From Candidatus Nanosynbacter sp. HMT-352 (GTDB lineage Bacteria; Patescibacteriota; Saccharimonadia; Saccharimonadales; Saccharimonadaceae): a DNA stretch of 64,000 bases. The notes below the pieces were generated by a model. The model did not search any database. It was not told where the DNA came from and was given only the letters and a program-made list of their open reading frames with translations. Shown piece by piece: positions 60,837-64,000 of this stretch (position 1 is the first letter of the stretch; every line of letters begins with the position of its first letter). The position numbers and the translations under genes were made by a program. The DNA lies in NCBI RefSeq assembly GCF_022819385.1, contig NZ_CP089290.1:1-64000 (forward strand), given 5' to 3'.

Positions 60837-62984
60837 ATGCCACCAAATATGAATCAAGAAGAAACAACTAAACCACTCGAAAAATTTGGTACAGATATAA
60901 CGGCATTGGCGCGAGAAGGCAAACTCGATCCAGTGATCGGTCGAGATGAAGAAATTCGACGCACTATGCAGATTTTAAGTCGCCGCACTAAAAACAATCC
61001 CGTCCTCATCGGTGAGCCAGGAGTTGGTAAAACCGCGATTGTTGAGGCGTTGGCGCAGCGAATTGTCAAAGGCAACGTTCCCGCTTCACTGAAGGATAAG
61101 CGACTAATTTCCCTAGAAATTTCCAGTCTTCTGGCGGGCGCTAGTTTCCGCGGACAATTTGAGGATCGATTGAAAGCCGTTTTAAAAGAAGTAGAAGACG
61201 CAGCCGGCGAGATTATTCTTTTTGTCGATGAAATTCACACCATGGTTGGCGCTGGGAAAAGCGAAGGCAGTATGGACGCGGGTAATATGTTAAAGCCAGC
61301 GCTGGCTCGTGGAAAATTGCACATGATTGGCGCGACAACGCTCGCTGAATATCGTCAATACGTCGAAAAAGATGCCGCCTTAGAGCGAAGATTCCAGCCA
61401 GTTTACGTTGGCGAACCAAGTTTTGACGACACTGTCGCCATCTTGCGCGGATTGAAGGAAAAATACGAAATTCATCACGGAGTAAAAATCGCTGACGACG
61501 CAATCGTGGCAGCCGCCAGATTGTCCACCAGATATTTGCCTGACCGATTCTTGCCAGACAAAGCAGTCGACTTGCTTGACGAAGCGACCAGCTCACTCAA
61601 AATGCAATTAGAAAGTGTGCCAATTGCGCTGGATCGATTGAACAATAGACGCTTGCAATTGGAAATCGAGGAAGCGGCGTTGAAAAAGGACAAATCCGAC
61701 CACGCCAATATTCGCAAAGATGAAATCAAAGAGCAAATTGCCGAGATTCGCGCAAAAGCCGAAGTGATTGATAAGAAATGGCAACACGAAAAAGACATTT
61801 TGCAAACCGTCAACACGACTACCGAAAAAATGGACAATCTGCGCTCACAATTAGAAATTGCTGAACGCGACGCAGACCTAGCCACCGCCAGCCGCATTAA
61901 GTATGGCGATTTGCCGGAGCTGGAGAAAAAATTAGCAAGCGCCCGCGAAGAACTAGCGGCAATTCCAACTCACGACCGATTGCTCCGCGAAGAAGTTACG
62001 CCTGACGATATTGCTGGCGTGGTAGCGCGCTGGACCGGAATTCCAGTGGAACGATTGATGGAAAGTGAATCCAGCAAATTGACCAAATTGGAAGAATCAA
62101 TTAGCCGCCAAGTCATCGGGCAAGATCGCGCTGTAGCAGCTGTAGCAAGCGCCATTCGTAGGTCGCGCGCTGGACTCGGCGACGTTAATCGACCGATTGG
62201 CTCATTCCTATTCCTCGGACCTACTGGCGTGGGAAAAACAGAAGTCGCGCGCAGTTTATGCCGTGAATTATTCGACGACGAGCATGCCATGATTCGAATT
62301 GACATGAGTGAATATATGGAACGCCACGCCGTAGCCAGATTGATCGGTTCGCCTCCAGGATATGTCGGCTACGATCAGGGCGGTCAATTGACGGAAGCCG
62401 TTAGGCGACGCCCTTATAGCGTGGTTTTGTTTGACGAAATCGAAAAAGCACACCCCGACGTATTTAACGTACTATTGCAAGTTTTGGACGACGGTCGATT
62501 GACGGACGGACAAGGACGAACGATTGACTTTAGCAACACCATTATCATCATGACCAGCAACGTCGGATCGCAAATGATTATGGACTACACGGGCGACGAC
62601 ATTAGCTCTCTCGACAATCAAATTTTAGAGACACTTCGTGGTCATTTCCGTCCAGAATTCTTAAACCGAATTGACGACATCGTGATTTTTGATCGCATTC
62701 ACCCTGAATCGATGCGTGCGATTGTTGACGTGCAATTAGAAAAAGTTGTTCGCCAAGTTAAGGATAGTCGCGACATAACGCTGGATTTTGACAATAGCGT
62801 TTGCGATATGTTGGCGCGAGACGGCTACGACCCGAGTTTCGGCGCTCGACCACTTAAGCGTTTGATTCAAAAACGCGTGCTTGATCCTTTGGCACTCGAA
62901 CTGATCGACGGGCGAATTCATGACGGAGATACGGTAAAAGTTGCTGCAGTGGATGATCGAATTGCCTTTACGAATATCGTATAA
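60837..62984 (+). CDS. clpB: ClpB-type disaggregase lacking the N-terminal domain
   Basis: ClpB rescues aggregated proteins with DnaK. The 715-aa product begins almost directly at the first AAA+ module ([13 protein letters not shown], Walker A GEPGVGKT). It keeps a full-length coiled-coil M domain (about 320-440) and has the second AAA+ module ([39 protein letters not shown]). The substrate-binding N-domain of about 145 residues is absent. AGGAGG selects the ATG at 60837; an upstream ATG overlaps the -10. It is controlled by CIRCE. The TAA stop is part of the next gene's -10 box. Confidence 0.95.
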   Translation: MPPNMNQEETTKPLEKFGTDITALAREGKLDPVIGRDEEIRRTMQILSRRTKNNPVLIGEPGVGKTAIVEALAQRIVKGNVPASLKDKRLISLEISSLLAGASFRGQFEDRLKAVLKEVEDAAGEIILFVDEIHTMVGAGKSEGSMDAGNMLKPALARGKLHMIGATTLAEYRQYVEKDAALERRFQPVYVGEPSFDDTVAILRGLKEKYEIHHGVKIADDAIVAAARLSTRYLPDRFLPDKAVDLLDEATSSLKMQLESVPIALDRLNNRRLQLEIEEAALKKDKSDHANIRKDEIKEQIAEIRAKAEVIDKKWQHEKDILQTVNTTTEKMDNLRSQLEIAERDADLATASRIKYGDLPELEKKLASAREELAAIPTHDRLLREEVTPDDIAGVVARWTGIPVERLMESESSKLTKLEESISRQVIGQDRAVAAVASAIRRSRAGLGDVNRPIGSFLFLGPTGVGKTEVARSLCRELFDDEHAMIRIDMSEYMERHAVARLIGSPPGYVGYDQGGQLTEAVRRRPYSVVLFDEIEKAHPDVFNVLLQVLDDGRLTDGQGRTIDFSNTIIIMTSNVGSQMIMDYTGDDISSLDNQILETLRGHFRPEFLNRIDDIVIFDRIHPESMRAIVDVQLEKVVRQVKDSRDITLDFDNSVCDMLARDGYDPSFGARPLKRLIQKRVLDPLALELIDGRIHDGDTVKVAAVDDRIAFTNIV

Positions 62985-62985
62985 T
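62980..62985 (+). promoter_or_regulatory. -10 box of the methyltransferase gene overlapping the clpB stop
   Basis: TATAAT contains the clpB TAA (62982-62984); six bases later is the ATG at 62992. Confidence 0.65.
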
Positions 62986-62991
62986 AGATAC

Positions 62992-63867
62992 ATGAGCCAA
63001 ATTCGCAGCGAGCACTTGGAAAATCATACCAACAAAACCTATCAAGAGCGGATGAACCAAACAGCGTCATCCAAATTCGGAGCCATCGAAAAACACCTTG
63101 GTAAGAACATTAAATTGCTTGATTTTGGTTCTGGTTTCTCGCCAGAATTCATCAAACAAGTGACGCAAACAGGAACTCACTACGTAGCCTATGATGTTTC
63201 ACAAATTGTTCAATCTCAACTTCAAGAAAATAACATTGATTTCATCACTAAAGAACAACTTGAAAACATCGAAGATGAATTCGACATCATCTACATGTCT
63301 AGTGTATTTCACGAATTGATGAGCTATCTATCTCGACCTGAGCGCACTAAAACATTCGCAATGCTAGATAGAGCACTCAAGCCCGACGGCGTCATTATCA
63401 TCCGCGATTGGGGTCCCGGCGATACGCCAAACCTAGTCACGTCTATCGAAGTAGCATCTGAGGATGTTAACGATGAAGTTTATACATGGATCAAAGCGCT
63501 TGTTAAAAATTCAGTGATTAGCATGCCTACTATCGTTTGCGACGACAATGATAATCCTATCGCTCCGTACATTTACAAGGCAAATAGCCAAACTATTTAT
63601 GAAATCATGTTTCACGCGGTTTGGGGGCTGGATTCACTTGAACGCGAATCAAAAGAATCGTACGTTATCGTGGATCACCTTATTCACAAATGGATTTGCG
63701 CGCCACATGGCTACAAAATAACACAGTCGCAGAATGAATTCGATGAAACCTATTTGCCACATTTACAAAAATACTTCAAAATCGATAATATTCCATGGCC
63801 AACAAAGGTTATTTACGAACTAAAAAAGGACATCGTAAATAACACACCAGCAAACTTTATAGCATAA
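62992..63867 (+). CDS. Class I SAM-dependent methyltransferase
   Basis: The 291-aa product has KLLDFGSGFSPEFIKQV near residue 40, AYDVSQIV, EDEFDIIYMSSVFHELMSYL and DGVIIIRDWGPGD, a typical class I methyltransferase order. The substrate is unknown; the motif FHELMSYL and the long C-terminal part are not ones I can tie to a named family. The frame is open 17 codons upstream inside clpB, but the ATG at 62992 is six bases after TATAAT. Confidence 0.82.
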   Translation: MSQIRSEHLENHTNKTYQERMNQTASSKFGAIEKHLGKNIKLLDFGSGFSPEFIKQVTQTGTHYVAYDVSQIVQSQLQENNIDFITKEQLENIEDEFDIIYMSSVFHELMSYLSRPERTKTFAMLDRALKPDGVIIIRDWGPGDTPNLVTSIEVASEDVNDEVYTWIKALVKNSVISMPTIVCDDNDNPIAPYIYKANSQTIYEIMFHAVWGLDSLERESKESYVIVDHLIHKWICAPHGYKITQSQNEFDETYLPHLQKYFKIDNIPWPTKVIYELKKDIVNNTPANFIA

Positions 63868-63875
63868 CTACCACG

Positions 63876-64000
63876 ATGAACTACAACGATAATCACTACA
63901 AACTAACCATCAAATCGGCGCTTCTAGGAGTCGGCAGAATGCTTGGTTTACCGAAATATTTCCTGATAACAATTGTCGCGACCGTCGCCTTCGCCGTGAT
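63876..64000 (+). CDS. Membrane protein, cut by the window end
   Basis: From the ATG at 63876 an open frame of 41 codons (MNYNDNHYKLTIKSALLGVG, then a basic turn and a hydrophobic LITIVATVAFAVI) runs past the last base. It looks like the start of a polytopic membrane protein. It begins eight bases after the methyltransferase stop. Confidence 0.6.
   Translation, partial: MNYNDNHYKLTIKSALLGVGRMLGLPKYFLITIVATVAFAV

Noticed and set aside
1..64000. CRISPR array
   Set aside because: No regularly spaced direct repeats were seen; the only short tandem repeat noticed is the 10-base duplication at 43001.
1..64000. UGA recoded as Gly or Trp (Gracilibacteria/Absconditabacteria type)
   Set aside because: TGA ends several well-formed genes, such as gmk and the DUF192 gene, and long conserved proteins contain no in-frame TGA.

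Overview
The window looks like chromosomal DNA of a Candidatus Saccharibacteria (TM7, Patescibacteria/CPR) member, most likely of the host-associated oral lineage. I infer this from the compact gene layout, the A+T-rich codons, the mixture of very short and membrane-rich hypothetical genes, a monoderm-type gene set (murJ, murC, LTA/MdoB-type sulfatase, HrcA/CIRCE heat-shock control) and a complete arginine deiminase operon, which is known from host-associated TM7. TGA is used as a stop (for example gmk, the DUF192 gene and the 49-aa ORF before grpE), so there is no UGA recoding of the Gracilibacteria/Absconditabacteria type.

Layout. 1-3 kb: ruvB, ruvA and ruvC, plus a structured RNA/terminator in front of a DUF4352 gene. 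3-9.7 kb: a lamin-tail surface protein, YebC, a short ComEC, tRNA-Lys, DUF192 and a rimB-rimK pair. 9.7-12.9 kb: a 1044-aa polytopic membrane protein. 12.9-18.5 kb: the hrcA - 49-aa membrane ORF - grpE - dnaK - (inserted hypothetical) - dnaJ heat-shock region with four CIRCE operators. 18.5-27.9 kb: an LssY_C membrane protein, gmk, an NT5C-like phosphatase, lepA split in two by an IS256-type remnant carrying a SemiSWEET gene, murJ, ftsH and tilS. 28-31.6 kb: three CAU-anticodon tRNAs (elongator Met, probable Ile2 and initiator fMet), an ATP-cone protein and an unusual flavoprotein. 31.6-45 kb: small proteins, murC, mazG-like, trmB, mscS, VIT, CAP, aspS, a CBS protein, a DsbA-like protein and two CorA paralogues. 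45-49.8 kb: arcA-arcB-arcD-like-arcC. 49.9-58 kb: a methyltransferase, an EreA/ChaN-like protein, a heterodimeric ABC exporter, tRNA-Pro, a Nudix protein and a polar amino-acid ABC importer. 58-64 kb: an MdoB/LTA-type sulfatase, galE, clpB (fifth CIRCE), a methyltransferase and a membrane protein cut by the window edge.

The most striking window-wide pattern is regulatory. At more than a dozen genes the sequence reads -10 box (TATAAT or close), exactly six bases, then ATG or GTG. The transcript should therefore begin at the first base of the start codon, so these genes should be leaderless. Several -10 boxes overlap the stop codon or 3' end of the upstream gene, so genes that look like operon members carry their own promoters. 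Genes inside true operons instead have Shine-Dalgarno sequences or TAATG/ATGA overlaps. The second notable feature is the disrupted lepA: both halves stay open and the break falls at the domain II/III boundary. The third is a vestigial second dnaK 3' end behind an inserted gene.

Functionally, the window joins Holliday-junction processing, protein quality control under HrcA, arginine catabolism for ATP, amino-acid import and envelope functions, as expected for a reduced, host-dependent epibiont.
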